Of a DNA stretch of 64,000 nt, positions 51,831 through 59,714 are shown in pieces; the first letter of the stretch is position 1, and every line of letters starts with the position of its first letter. The notes under the pieces are model-generated. The model ran no database searches, was not told the DNA's origin, and saw nothing but the letters and a program-made list of their open reading frames with translations. This DNA is from Cafeteria roenbergensis (lineage: Eukaryota > Sar > Bigyra > Bicosoecida > Cafeteriaceae). The DNA lies in NCBI GenBank assembly GCA_008330645.1, contig VLTN01000005.1, forward strand, positions 62,001 to 126,000, read 5' to 3'. A program made the position numbers and the translations under genes.

Positions 51831-53738
51831 TCAGCTGGAGCCCAGGGCGCGACCGTGAATCCACAAAGGCACCATCACAAGTCCGCCCTCTGTGCCCCTG
51901 GGGCCAAGCCTCCCGTTGCCGCCCAGCGCAACCCAGCCGTCCTCCTCGAACGCTTGCGCCACGGACGCTGCCATTCCGCCCGCGCTCCGCGCCCCCGAGT
52001 GCTTCCCTACTCCGGCCACCACCACGAGCCACTGCTGCTCCCGCCGCGGGCCCTGCGCCCGGGCCCTCCTCACCGCGGCCGCCCGCGCCTCGGCGTGGTG
52101 CAGGCCATGAACATCGAGCACTTCTGCGACGTCGGGCGATGCCGAGTGCACCACAGTCGCCGCGACGCCGTCGCCGCCGGCCTGCGCTTTGGCGTAGCTT
52201 GCTGACACCGCGCTGCCCGTGTCCACCTGCGGCACCCAGTCCGCCACGCGCCGCGCCACCCGCATCAGCCCGGCCAGCAGAGCGCGGCTCGGCGAGTGCC
52301 CCACCAGTGCAAACGACCTGTCAGGGCGCTGCGACAGGCCCTCTCGCGGGGCGCGCTCTGCCGCTCCCTCCACCCGCGGGGCGGAGCCAAGTCGCTGGGC
52401 TCCAGCCAGCAGCCCGAGCTCACGGAGGCGCCCCTCCGCGGCGACGGTATCCCCGCCAGCCTCCCTGAACGCGTCCGTCACGGCCTCGAGCGAGGCGCTG
52501 CATCCGGCGCTTGCCAGCCTGTGCATCAGCGAGTCCAGCCCCAGCCGCTGCCCCATGGTCAGAGGCCCCCAGATTGGCGGCAGCGCCAGCGGCGGCGCCT
52601 CGGCGTGGACGAGGCCCATGGCCACCGGGTCAAACTCTGGCGCCGCGGAGTCCAGCGCCCGCGGGCGGCGACCAGCCACCTGCCCTGCCACGATGGTGTC
52701 CTGCTCCGCAAGGGCACGGCCGGGCGCATCCAGGCGCGCGTATGCGTCGCCCGTTCGCAGTGCCTCGAGGAACTCATAGTGCGAAACAGCCTCCTCTGCC
52801 CCCCAGGCGCCCTCGGACCGCGTGTGCTGGAAGAGGGAGGCGACAAGCTCGGCCTCGAGCGCAGCTGCGTCGCGAGGGGCCATGCTAGGCGCAGGGGGCG
52901 CGCCATAGTCAGGCGTGCCGGGCGACAGTTGTGCCGTTTCAGGCAGGCGCGCCGCCAGATCGTGGGCAATGCTGGCAGCCCCCGCCGCTGTGTCCGCTGG
53001 GCCAGCAAGCGAAGCACCACCGGTTTCGGCGCCGGTCAGCGCAGGGGCCGCGGCAGGCGCCGGTGCAGCGATGGCACGGCTGCTCAGTCCGGCGCTGCCG
53101 CATCCAGGAGGCGCTGGCTCCTGCCCCGCCGCCCCACCGTCCCCCTCGGCGGCGACCTGCGCCCGCGCCGGCGGCGTGGCGACCCGGGGAGCGGGAGGCG
53201 GTTCGGCGGCGTCCTGGAAGCCGCGATTGGCCGTACGCAGCGCCGGCTGCGAAGGCCCGGCAGCCGGGCAAGCAGCCTCTGGCGGCCCTGCGGACCCGCC
53301 AGGTGCGCTCGTCGCGCCAGGTTGCACAGCTGCCGAGCAGCCCTGGCCTTCGTGATCCGCTGCCCTCTGGAGGCGCTCAGCCCGTCGTCGCCGTGCGGGC
53401 TGCTTCGGCGGAGTGCGCGAACGCGCAGTCTCCGCCGCACTGACTGGCACAAGCCGAGACCTCGCCCACGCAATGCACGCTGCGGCGATGTCGGCGCTCT
53501 GGCATGCCACAAGGGCGTGGATGACATCGGCGTGCGAGGCGGCACCGCATGCCGCCGCAAGGGACGAGCGCTCGTCCTCGGTTCCCGCGCCCGTCCAGGC
53601 GCCTTCGTCTGCGCCACAGCTCGCGCCAAGAAGCACCGCGACCGCGTCTTCAGGACTCTCCGGCACGACGAGCTCGAAGTACTCTTCCATTGCGGCGTCA
53701 AGGCCCTTTGTGAGGGCAGCCAGCCGGCCGCTCGCCAT
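51831..53738 (-). CDS. Smr-domain protein with a PAM2-like motif
   Basis: A 635-residue protein read from an ATG at 53738. The C-terminal 90 residues are a Smr domain: VLDVHGLHHAEARAA with the DxH motif, then WLVVVAGVGKHSGAR matching the usual GxGxHS turn. About residue 350 the stretch ALDSAAPEFDPVAMG resembles a PAM2 peptide (core APEFxP), which binds the MLLE domain of poly(A)-binding protein. Between the two, MHRLASAGCSASLEAVTDAF with GGDTVAAEGRL looks like a CUE/UBA-type helical bundle. The N-terminal third includes a second short helical segment (EEYFELVVPESPEDAVAVLL) and a long Ala/Pro-rich linker. This order, PAM2 then CUE-like then Smr, is that of plant CID5-7-type proteins and recalls N4BP2 family endonucleases linked to mRNA decay at stalled ribosomes. 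Nuclease activity is inferred from the family. Confidence 0.78.
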   Translation of the reverse strand: MASGRLAALTKGLDAAMEEYFELVVPESPEDAVAVLLGASCGADEGAWTGAGTEDERSSLAAACGAASHADVIHALVACQSADIAAACIAWARSRLVPVSAAETARSRTPPKQPARRRRAERLQRAADHEGQGCSAAVQPGATSAPGGSAGPPEAACPAAGPSQPALRTANRGFQDAAEPPPAPRVATPPARAQVAAEGDGGAAGQEPAPPGCGSAGLSSRAIAAPAPAAAPALTGAETGGASLAGPADTAAGAASIAHDLAARLPETAQLSPGTPDYGAPPAPSMAPRDAAALEAELVASLFQHTRSEGAWGAEEAVSHYEFLEALRTGDAYARLDAPGRALAEQDTIVAGQVAGRRPRALDSAAPEFDPVAMGLVHAEAPPLALPPIWGPLTMGQRLGLDSLMHRLASAGCSASLEAVTDAFREAGGDTVAAEGRLRELGLLAGAQRLGSAPRVEGAAERAPREGLSQRPDRSFALVGHSPSRALLAGLMRVARRVADWVPQVDTGSAVSASYAKAQAGGDGVAATVVHSASPDVAEVLDVHGLHHAEARAAAVRRARAQGPRREQQWLVVVAGVGKHSGARSAGGMAASVAQAFEEDGWVALGGNGRLGPRGTEGGLVMVPLWIHGRALGSS

Positions 53739-54068
53739 TCCCCCTTGCAGCCCGAGCGCCGGCCCCGGCCGGGCAGGCCACTAGCGAGAGCAGGGCCGCG
53801 TGGCAAGGCCCAACTCCAGGCCGGTGGCGTGCTGTGCGGCCAGAGAGCAACTGCGCCCCGCTTCAGGCGCGCTGGGAGTGGAGCCCTGCATGCAGAGCCT
53901 GTGGCGCTGCCGCGCAGTCGCATCGCGTCGGCTCGCAGCGGGGGGCACGCACCCGACACGCGCGGTCTGCCCAGGAGGCGCCGCTCGCGCGCGTGCAGTC
54001 AGCGGGCCGTGCTCGTACTTCGTGGCTCAGCAGCAAGCGCGCATCCCCACGCAAAAGCACTTCAAGGC
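53739..54068. other. Intergenic region upstream of the PAM2-Smr gene
   Basis: About 330 bp between the Smr gene start and the leucyl-tRNA synthetase stop, both minus-strand. It holds the Smr promoter by position. I see no distinctive element in it. Confidence 0.45.
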
Positions 54069-57000
54069 TCAAACGTTGCGAACGGCAATGACGGGGGCGC
54101 CCGGCACCACCTTCTGCACCTTGCCAGCGTGCTCGTCGGGAGCGTCCGCGGCGTCAACGATGGTGACTTCCGCCAGGTTGGAGGACTTGACGATGAAGTC
54201 GAGGTTCGCGCGAATTGCGTCCTCGTCCACGAATTCGGGCTCCGAGGCGAGCGAGGCAGCTGGGTCACGCATGGTCTGCGCGGCAAAGGCCATGGCGTCC
54301 TTGAGAGTCTTCTTGTTGAAGCCTGGGACGGCCTTGACGGCGGCCTGGAGGTCCTTCATGGCGGTCTTGGGGTAGGTCCCGTCCGCGGCGCGGAGGCCGC
54401 GGAGGGTGTCGAGGACCGCGACCTGCCAGTCCTGGTACGCCTTGCGGGTGTAGATGGTGCAGGCGTTGAAAGAGGCGTCGGCGTCGCCCTTCTTCGCGGC
54501 CTTCTTGACCTCGGCGTCCACCGAGGCGCGGATGCTGTGGGCGAGGCCGAGGAGCCACGTCCCGCGGCTGAGCACGGCCGCGTCGGCTGCGACGCCGTCG
54601 GGCCAGCGAGCCTCGTGGATGCTCTTGGCGCCGCCCGGGCAGCCGATGGTCTCCCACACCTCCTCGGCCCAGTGCGGGCAGATGGGTGCGATGGCGATGG
54701 CCTGGGCGTGCATGAACCAGGCAGCGAGCTCGCCGTGCATCTCCTCCCCGAGCTTCTCGCAGGCGTCGCGGTACTGGTCGCGGGCGCCCTGGAGCTCGAA
54801 GAAGCCGAACTTGAGTGCGTCGCGGAAGCGCATGTTGGCGTAGGCCTCGCGGGCGTTGGCGAGGCAGTCGGCCACGCGAGCCTCGAAGAAGTTGTCCATG
54901 AAGGTGCGCTCGCCAGAGCGGAAGGTGGTGATCGCAGTGGAGGCGCCGATCTCCTTGTTGGCCACGGCGGCAGCCTCGTGGTCGCCGGCCAGAGTGGCCG
55001 CCCACTCGCGGTAGGTGGCATCCTCGACGAAGAGGCGGCCCACGGCAACGTCGGCGTTGCGGGTGTCGAAGTTGGCCTCCTCCATGCCGTCGCCTGCGTT
55101 GGCAAGCGAGAAGCGGACGCCGTCGGGGCTGAACCGCTGGTTGCTCTCCTCGAGGGTGAGGAAGTTGCCGAGCGACTTGCTCATCTTGGCGCCGTCGACG
55201 CCGACGTGGCCGTTGGTGAAGAAGCTCTGGGGCATGCGGTCGAAGCGGCCCTCGAAGATGGCCGCGTGGTTGTACAGCGCCATCGTGAGGTGGTTGCCGA
55301 TGAGGTCCTTGCCGCTGACGCGCAGGTCGAGCGGGTACCAGTACTCGAACTCCCGGCGCATCGCGGCGAGGGCCTCCTCGGGAACCGCGCAGGACCCGTC
55401 CGCGGGGTAGTCCTTGCCGAGGACGACGTAGTCCCACGCGGCCTGGTCCATTGCGCCAGGAGCGATGCCGAGGGGCCCCGGCTTGGACCCGTCGAGGTTG
55501 TCCTCTCCCTGGAGGAGGTGCGCGATGGTGTAGTAGGCCATGTAGACCGTGGAGTCGCTGAGGCTCTCGATGACGAACTGCGTGTCCCACGGCATCTTGG
55601 TGCCAAGGCCGAAGTTGCGGCTGCAGGCCCACTCGGAGAGCCAGCCCAGCACGTGGCGGTACTGGTCGTGGGCCATGGGGTTGTACGTCTTGAAGATGCC
55701 GCTGTCCACCCAGCGCTCGACCATCTCGCGCCACGCCTTCTCCCCGTACTCGAGGTACCACTGGTCGAGGAAGGCCACGGTGCACTCGTCGCCGGAGCGG
55801 GACATGACGAGCTTCTCGGGCTCGAAGTAGGGGCAGGCGGTGCCGGCGTCGATCATCTCCTTGCGGATGATGGGCTTGGCCTCCTCCACGCGCTTGCCGG
55901 CGCAGCTGCCCACGAGCATCACGCCCTTGTAGAAGCCCTCGAGGTAGGTGCGCTCCTTGATCTCCGCGATCTTGACCTTGTCGTTCTGGGACTTGACGCC
56001 CATCGAGTCGCAGAGGTCGGCGGCGGCGCGCTTGCCAAGGCCCGGGATCTCGATGATCTCCACCACGTCGAAGTCCTCCACCATGTGGGCCTCGATGCCG
56101 AACTTCTCGCGCAGGGCGGGCTTGCGCTTGAGGTCGCCGAGGGCGGCGTAGTCGTCGGGCGCGTCCGAGGGCACCGAGGTGACCACGCCGGTTCCCTTGC
56201 CCATGGAGATGGTGAGGAGGGGGAGGCAGTAGACGCGCTCGTAGCCGGCGTTGGGGGCGCTGACGGCGAGGCCGAGGAGGTCGGTGCCGCTCAGGGCGGC
56301 GAGCTGCGAGGGCTTGCCCCACTCCGGGGCCAGGCCCTGGTAGCTCATGTTGTTGGCGGAGCGCTCGGAGCAGACGAAGACCTCGCTGCCGGTCTCGGAC
56401 ACGTCGAACGCGCCGTACTCGCCGTCGGGGAGAACGAAGACGTTCGTCTGGCCGTACATGGTCTCGGGGCGGAGGGTCGCGGCCACCATGTAGACGGGGC
56501 GGTCGGCGCCGGTCTCGGGGTGCTTGTCCAGGCCAGCGAGCTTGCCGGGCAGGGCGCCGTCGGGGCCGGGGAGCACGCGGAGCTTGATGAGGGTGTACTC
56601 CTGGGGACCGACGCCCTCGCCAGAGGCGCGGTCGTGGTCGGCGCAGGCCTGGCCGTCACGCGGGGAGTAGACGGTGGGGCGCTTGCCGAACTTGATCTTG
56701 CCGAGGTCCTTGAGGCGGTTGAACTGCCAGCGGATGAAGGAGTCGTAGTGGAGGTTTGCGTCCGTGGTGATGAAGGAGCGGCGCCAGTCCACGGCCACGC
56801 CGAAGCGCTCCAGATCCACGCGCCCGTAGGGCGGGAAGTAGCGGAGCCAGTGCACCGGGTCGACGAACTCGGGGATCTCCGACTCGGGCACGCCCACCTT
56901 CTCGAGGATCTGGGCCTGGGTGAGGCCGGCGCCGGTCTTGGCGACGGTCTTGGTCTTGCGGGCGGTGAACTTCTTCACGGCAGGGGCCTCCGTGGCCTGC

Positions 57001-57566
57001 GCGGCGGACGCCTCGGCGGCGGCCGCCACCACAGCGGCCTCCTCCTCGTCCTCGGGCTCGAGCTCGCGGCGGAGCTTGTTGGCGGCGGACTGGATGGGCA
57101 TGCCGGTGCAGTGGAAGGCGAAGGGGAAGAGCGTGCGGCGGCCCTCAAGCCGGTTGTACCGGGCGGCGAACTCGGCCTTGGTCACGCTGAAAGCGTGCCC
57201 GAGGTGGAGGCGGCCGTTCATGTACGGGTAGGGGAACGTCACGAAGAACTTGTCGCGAGCGCCTGCGCCAAGGGGGCCAGTGGCGGAGTCCGCAGAGATG
57301 CCGGGCGCCGCCGAGCTCGCGGCGGCAGCGGCTGCTGCCGCGGCGGCCGGGACAGACGACGAGGGCTCTCCCGCGTCCACCTGGTACATCTTGCTCTCGG
57401 CCCAGCGCTTCTGCCACTTGTCGGCGATGGCCATGAGCCGGTCACGGCGAGCAAAGCTCTTGGGGCCGTCGTCGCCGCCGGCGCCGGTGGCAGCCGCAGC
57501 GGGCGCCGGGGCGGCCGTCCGGCCCGCCGCGGCGGAGGGGGCGGTGGTCGTCGAAGCGGCGGCCAT
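54069..57566 (-). CDS. LARS1: Cytosolic leucyl-tRNA synthetase
   Basis: Charges tRNA-Leu in the cytosol. The gene is intronless and encodes 1,165 residues from an ATG at 57566, the size of the eukaryotic/archaeal type rather than the roughly 860-residue bacterial type. The HIGH motif appears as FPYPYMNGRLHLGH ending at residue 124, and the KMSKS loop as GAKMSKSLGNF at about residue 794. The CP1 editing domain lies between, with VVTSVPSDAPDDYAAL, the threonine-rich counterpart being part of its GTGVVTSVPSD loop. The anticodon-binding region and the C-terminal domain characteristic of the eukaryotic enzyme follow. An Ala/Ser-rich insert of about 35 residues sits at residues 68-103, just before the Rossmann fold, and the N-terminus is also Ala/Pro-rich; neither looks like a targeting signal. 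The frame is open upstream to 57914, but no motif supports a longer protein. Confidence 0.96.
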   Translation of the reverse strand: MAAASTTTAPSAAAGRTAAPAPAAAATGAGGDDGPKSFARRDRLMAIADKWQKRWAESKMYQVDAGEPSSSVPAAAAAAAAAASSAAPGISADSATGPLGAGARDKFFVTFPYPYMNGRLHLGHAFSVTKAEFAARYNRLEGRRTLFPFAFHCTGMPIQSAANKLRRELEPEDEEEAAVVAAAAEASAAQATEAPAVKKFTARKTKTVAKTGAGLTQAQILEKVGVPESEIPEFVDPVHWLRYFPPYGRVDLERFGVAVDWRRSFITTDANLHYDSFIRWQFNRLKDLGKIKFGKRPTVYSPRDGQACADHDRASGEGVGPQEYTLIKLRVLPGPDGALPGKLAGLDKHPETGADRPVYMVAATLRPETMYGQTNVFVLPDGEYGAFDVSETGSEVFVCSERSANNMSYQGLAPEWGKPSQLAALSGTDLLGLAVSAPNAGYERVYCLPLLTISMGKGTGVVTSVPSDAPDDYAALGDLKRKPALREKFGIEAHMVEDFDVVEIIEIPGLGKRAAADLCDSMGVKSQNDKVKIAEIKERTYLEGFYKGVMLVGSCAGKRVEEAKPIIRKEMIDAGTACPYFEPEKLVMSRSGDECTVAFLDQWYLEYGEKAWREMVERWVDSGIFKTYNPMAHDQYRHVLGWLSEWACSRNFGLGTKMPWDTQFVIESLSDSTVYMAYYTIAHLLQGEDNLDGSKPGPLGIAPGAMDQAAWDYVVLGKDYPADGSCAVPEEALAAMRREFEYWYPLDLRVSGKDLIGNHLTMALYNHAAIFEGRFDRMPQSFFTNGHVGVDGAKMSKSLGNFLTLEESNQRFSPDGVRFSLANAGDGMEEANFDTRNADVAVGRLFVEDATYREWAATLAGDHEAAAVANKEIGASTAITTFRSGERTFMDNFFEARVADCLANAREAYANMRFRDALKFGFFELQGARDQYRDACEKLGEEMHGELAAWFMHAQAIAIAPICPHWAEEVWETIGCPGGAKSIHEARWPDGVAADAAVLSRGTWLLGLAHSIRASVDAEVKKAAKKGDADASFNACTIYTRKAYQDWQVAVLDTLRGLRAADGTYPKTAMKDLQAAVKAVPGFNKKTLKDAMAFAAQTMRDPAASLASEPEFVDEDAIRANLDFIVKSSNLAEVTIVDAADAPDEHAGKVQKVVPGAPVIAVRNV

Positions 57567-58030
57567 GCTCTGAGGAGTGTGGGACGGAAGGGATCGGAGC
57601 CGGAAGGTGCTGAACGCGAGCTCGGGGGCAAGTCTCCTGACTTGGCCGAGATGTGCAAGGACCCGCCTCTGTCTCGATAAGTGCATGCACTGGCAGGCGC
57701 AAGTGAGCGGCAGAGGCCGGCAGCGCGCTCTCTGCAGGCCGCTCGCTCGCAGGCTTTCCGCCGCCGATTGTTTTCTTGCCGCGCGAGGAGGCTCTGCCGC
57801 GGGCCCCGCCTGCGATCGACCAGCGAGGCCGACAGAGGCCGCGTGATTGGACGTTGCCCGCCGCCGCGCGGCGGCCACACCGGCAAGCATGTGCTTCTGA
57901 ACGAGACCAACCACCCCCCCTCTTCACCATGCTATTCTGATCTTTGCCCCGTGCAAAGCGTTCCACAACAAGTGAAACGCTCTTGAAGCCTTTGGGACCA
58001 TGTGTCCTCAGCCCCGAGCCAGCCATTGCA
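57567..58030. promoter_or_regulatory. Divergent intergenic region between LeuRS and an unknown nuclear protein
   Basis: About 460 bp between divergent starts. It contains an ATTGG pentamer (inverted CCAAT box) at 57846-57850 and a C-rich run at about 57912-57920. Whether this CCAAT-like word is used is unknown. Confidence 0.4.
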
Positions 58031-59320
58031 ATGGAGTTTTCCTGCAAGACCACCAGCCTGTCCCCGTCTCGCGCGCAGCCCCCTGCGCGCGAGGCGGGGC
58101 CCGGCAGCCACCTCTCCTTCGAGCCCCGCTCGTCGGCCGACCCCACTGCCCCCGGCGGGGACCTCCCGGAGGAGGTCTTCCAGACGTGGGTCACAAGCGG
58201 TCGCGTTCAGGACTCCTCCACCCCCCAGCAGATGAGCCTCTCGCTCTCCGCCGCGGCGGCGCGAGCCCTGTCGCGCGCTGCTGACCCTGGCCTGCGCACG
58301 GCCGAGCGCGTTCCGGCGCCCGACGAGGCGGGCGGGGACGTCGGCCACCTCTTCCGCGTGGTGCTGCTGCGCGGCGACCTCAAGGTGATCGAGGCGTGGG
58401 ACGCCGTCGCCTGCGACTACGCCCCTCTCCAGCTCCCCCAGAGCACCTTCTCCTTCCACCGCCTGCCCGCCGGCCGCGTCCAGGTCGAGATGAAGCGCAA
58501 GCACCTTCCCCCCTCCAAGAACCACGGCGACGTCTTCTTCCGCCTCGCCGTGCAGCTTCTCGTCGACGTGGACGGGGCGCGCCCCGTGGCCGCGTCCTCC
58601 GCCTTCCGCATCTTCTCCAAGCAGAGCACCGCCGGCCCCCGCCCCGAGCCCAAGCGTCGCCGCAACCCCGCTCCGACGAAGCCCTTCGTGGCGCCCTTTG
58701 CGCCGTGCGACGGCGCGGTCTTGGCAGCCCTCCATGCCGGCGCGCCGCAGGCCGCCGCCGCCGCTGCCGCCGCCGCTGCGCCCTGCGCTGGGCTCGCCGC
58801 CGCCCCGGCCGCAGCCTCAGCCGCAGCCCCGGTCACGGTCACGGTCACGGCGAGCGCCGCTGCGGCGCCGGTCGACCATGAGAGCGCCCGCACCCCTCCC
58901 GTGGACGCGGCTGTGGCGGCTCGCGCCCCCAAGCGCCGCCGCGAGAGCACGGCGTCGGGCTTCGCGGATCTCGGCCTCCCGACCTCCGCAGAGCGCGACG
59001 GCGACGCTCGCAAGTGGGGCCCGCTCGTGGACGAGGACTGCTGGAGCGAGGACCTGACGTCGTCGGACTCGGCCCTCTCGCCCCTCGGCCGCGGCTACTC
59101 GTCGGGATCGGGCTCCATCGGCCACGCTGACGTCGCCGTGGACTGCGAGCCGGCGCCCGTCCGCCCCAGGCTGGCCTCTGCCTCGGCTGTTGCCATGCCT
59201 GTGGAGCTCCCCCCTCCCTACCACCCCGACCTTACATGCGGCGCCGGCTTCACTGCTTGCGCGCCTGGGCCTGGCGTGCCCATGCACGGAGTCACTGTCG
59301 CCGAGGCGTTCACCTGGTAG
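58031..59320 (+). CDS. Uncharacterised nuclear-type protein, possible transcription regulator
   Basis: A 429-residue protein I cannot assign. The ATG at 58031 is the first in frame. Residues 40-200 are compact and lower in alanine: EEVFQTWVTSG, HLFRVVLLRGDLKVIEAWD, TFSFHRLPAGRVQVEMKRK, and DVFFRLAVQLLVDV ending in SAFRIFSKQS followed by PEPKRRRNP. The pattern of alternating strands ending in a phrase of the form SxxFRIFSK next to a basic cluster recalls the edge of immunoglobulin-like DNA-binding domains (Rel, STAT or CudA types), but this is a weak impression. The remainder is Ala-rich with another basic cluster (APKRRRES), an acidic Ser-rich patch (EDCWSEDLTSSDSALS) and a Pro/Gly-rich end (PPPYHPDL), as in activation domains. 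It is strongly GC-biased at third positions. Nuclear location is likely from the two basic clusters; function is unknown. Confidence 0.65.
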   Translation: MEFSCKTTSLSPSRAQPPAREAGPGSHLSFEPRSSADPTAPGGDLPEEVFQTWVTSGRVQDSSTPQQMSLSLSAAAARALSRAADPGLRTAERVPAPDEAGGDVGHLFRVVLLRGDLKVIEAWDAVACDYAPLQLPQSTFSFHRLPAGRVQVEMKRKHLPPSKNHGDVFFRLAVQLLVDVDGARPVAASSAFRIFSKQSTAGPRPEPKRRRNPAPTKPFVAPFAPCDGAVLAALHAGAPQAAAAAAAAAAPCAGLAAAPAAASAAAPVTVTVTASAAAAPVDHESARTPPVDAAVAARAPKRRRESTASGFADLGLPTSAERDGDARKWGPLVDEDCWSEDLTSSDSALSPLGRGYSSGSGSIGHADVAVDCEPAPVRPRLASASAVAMPVELPPPYHPDLTCGAGFTACAPGPGVPMHGVTVAEAFTW

Positions 59321-59714
59321 TGGCCGGCTTGCTCTCTTCTCGATGCTGCGCTGTGTGGCTGATTCGAAAACACCAACGGACTTGCCAACTCCCTGCACGC
59401 CATGCTCCGCGCGGCCGCTCTGCTCCGCTCACACACTTCGCATGCGCGGCGGGGGGCAAATCGCAGAGCCCCGAGCAAGCCGGAGTTCAAACTGCTCTGC
59501 CGGTGCCGGTCGCGAACGTGCCAGCGGCCGCGCCCACCCCGAGGGCATCGCCGGGCCAGCTGCGAAGGGGCGCCCTGCAGTTCCCCCGCCCCCGCCTTCG
59601 TCTTCCCCCAAACGGCTGCGCGAGCTCCCGCGCCGCCCTTGTGCCGAGCAAGCCTGGCGCTTGCTTTCGTGGACCAGACGGCGCGCCCGTGCTGCGCCTT
59701 CGCCCCAAGGGGCC
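59321..59714. other. Intergenic region upstream of the PIF1-family helicase
   Basis: About 390 bp between two plus-strand genes. The helicase frame is open through all of it, but the sequence shows no conserved segment, so I treat it as promoter and leader. A longer helicase N-terminus cannot be excluded. Confidence 0.4.

Noticed and set aside
52296-57680. A plus-strand open frame of about 1,790 codons opposite the LeuRS and Smr genes
   Set aside because: It is an antisense shadow. GC-rich codons on one strand suppress stops on the other; the minus strand carries unmistakable LeuRS and Smr motifs, and the plus frame has none.
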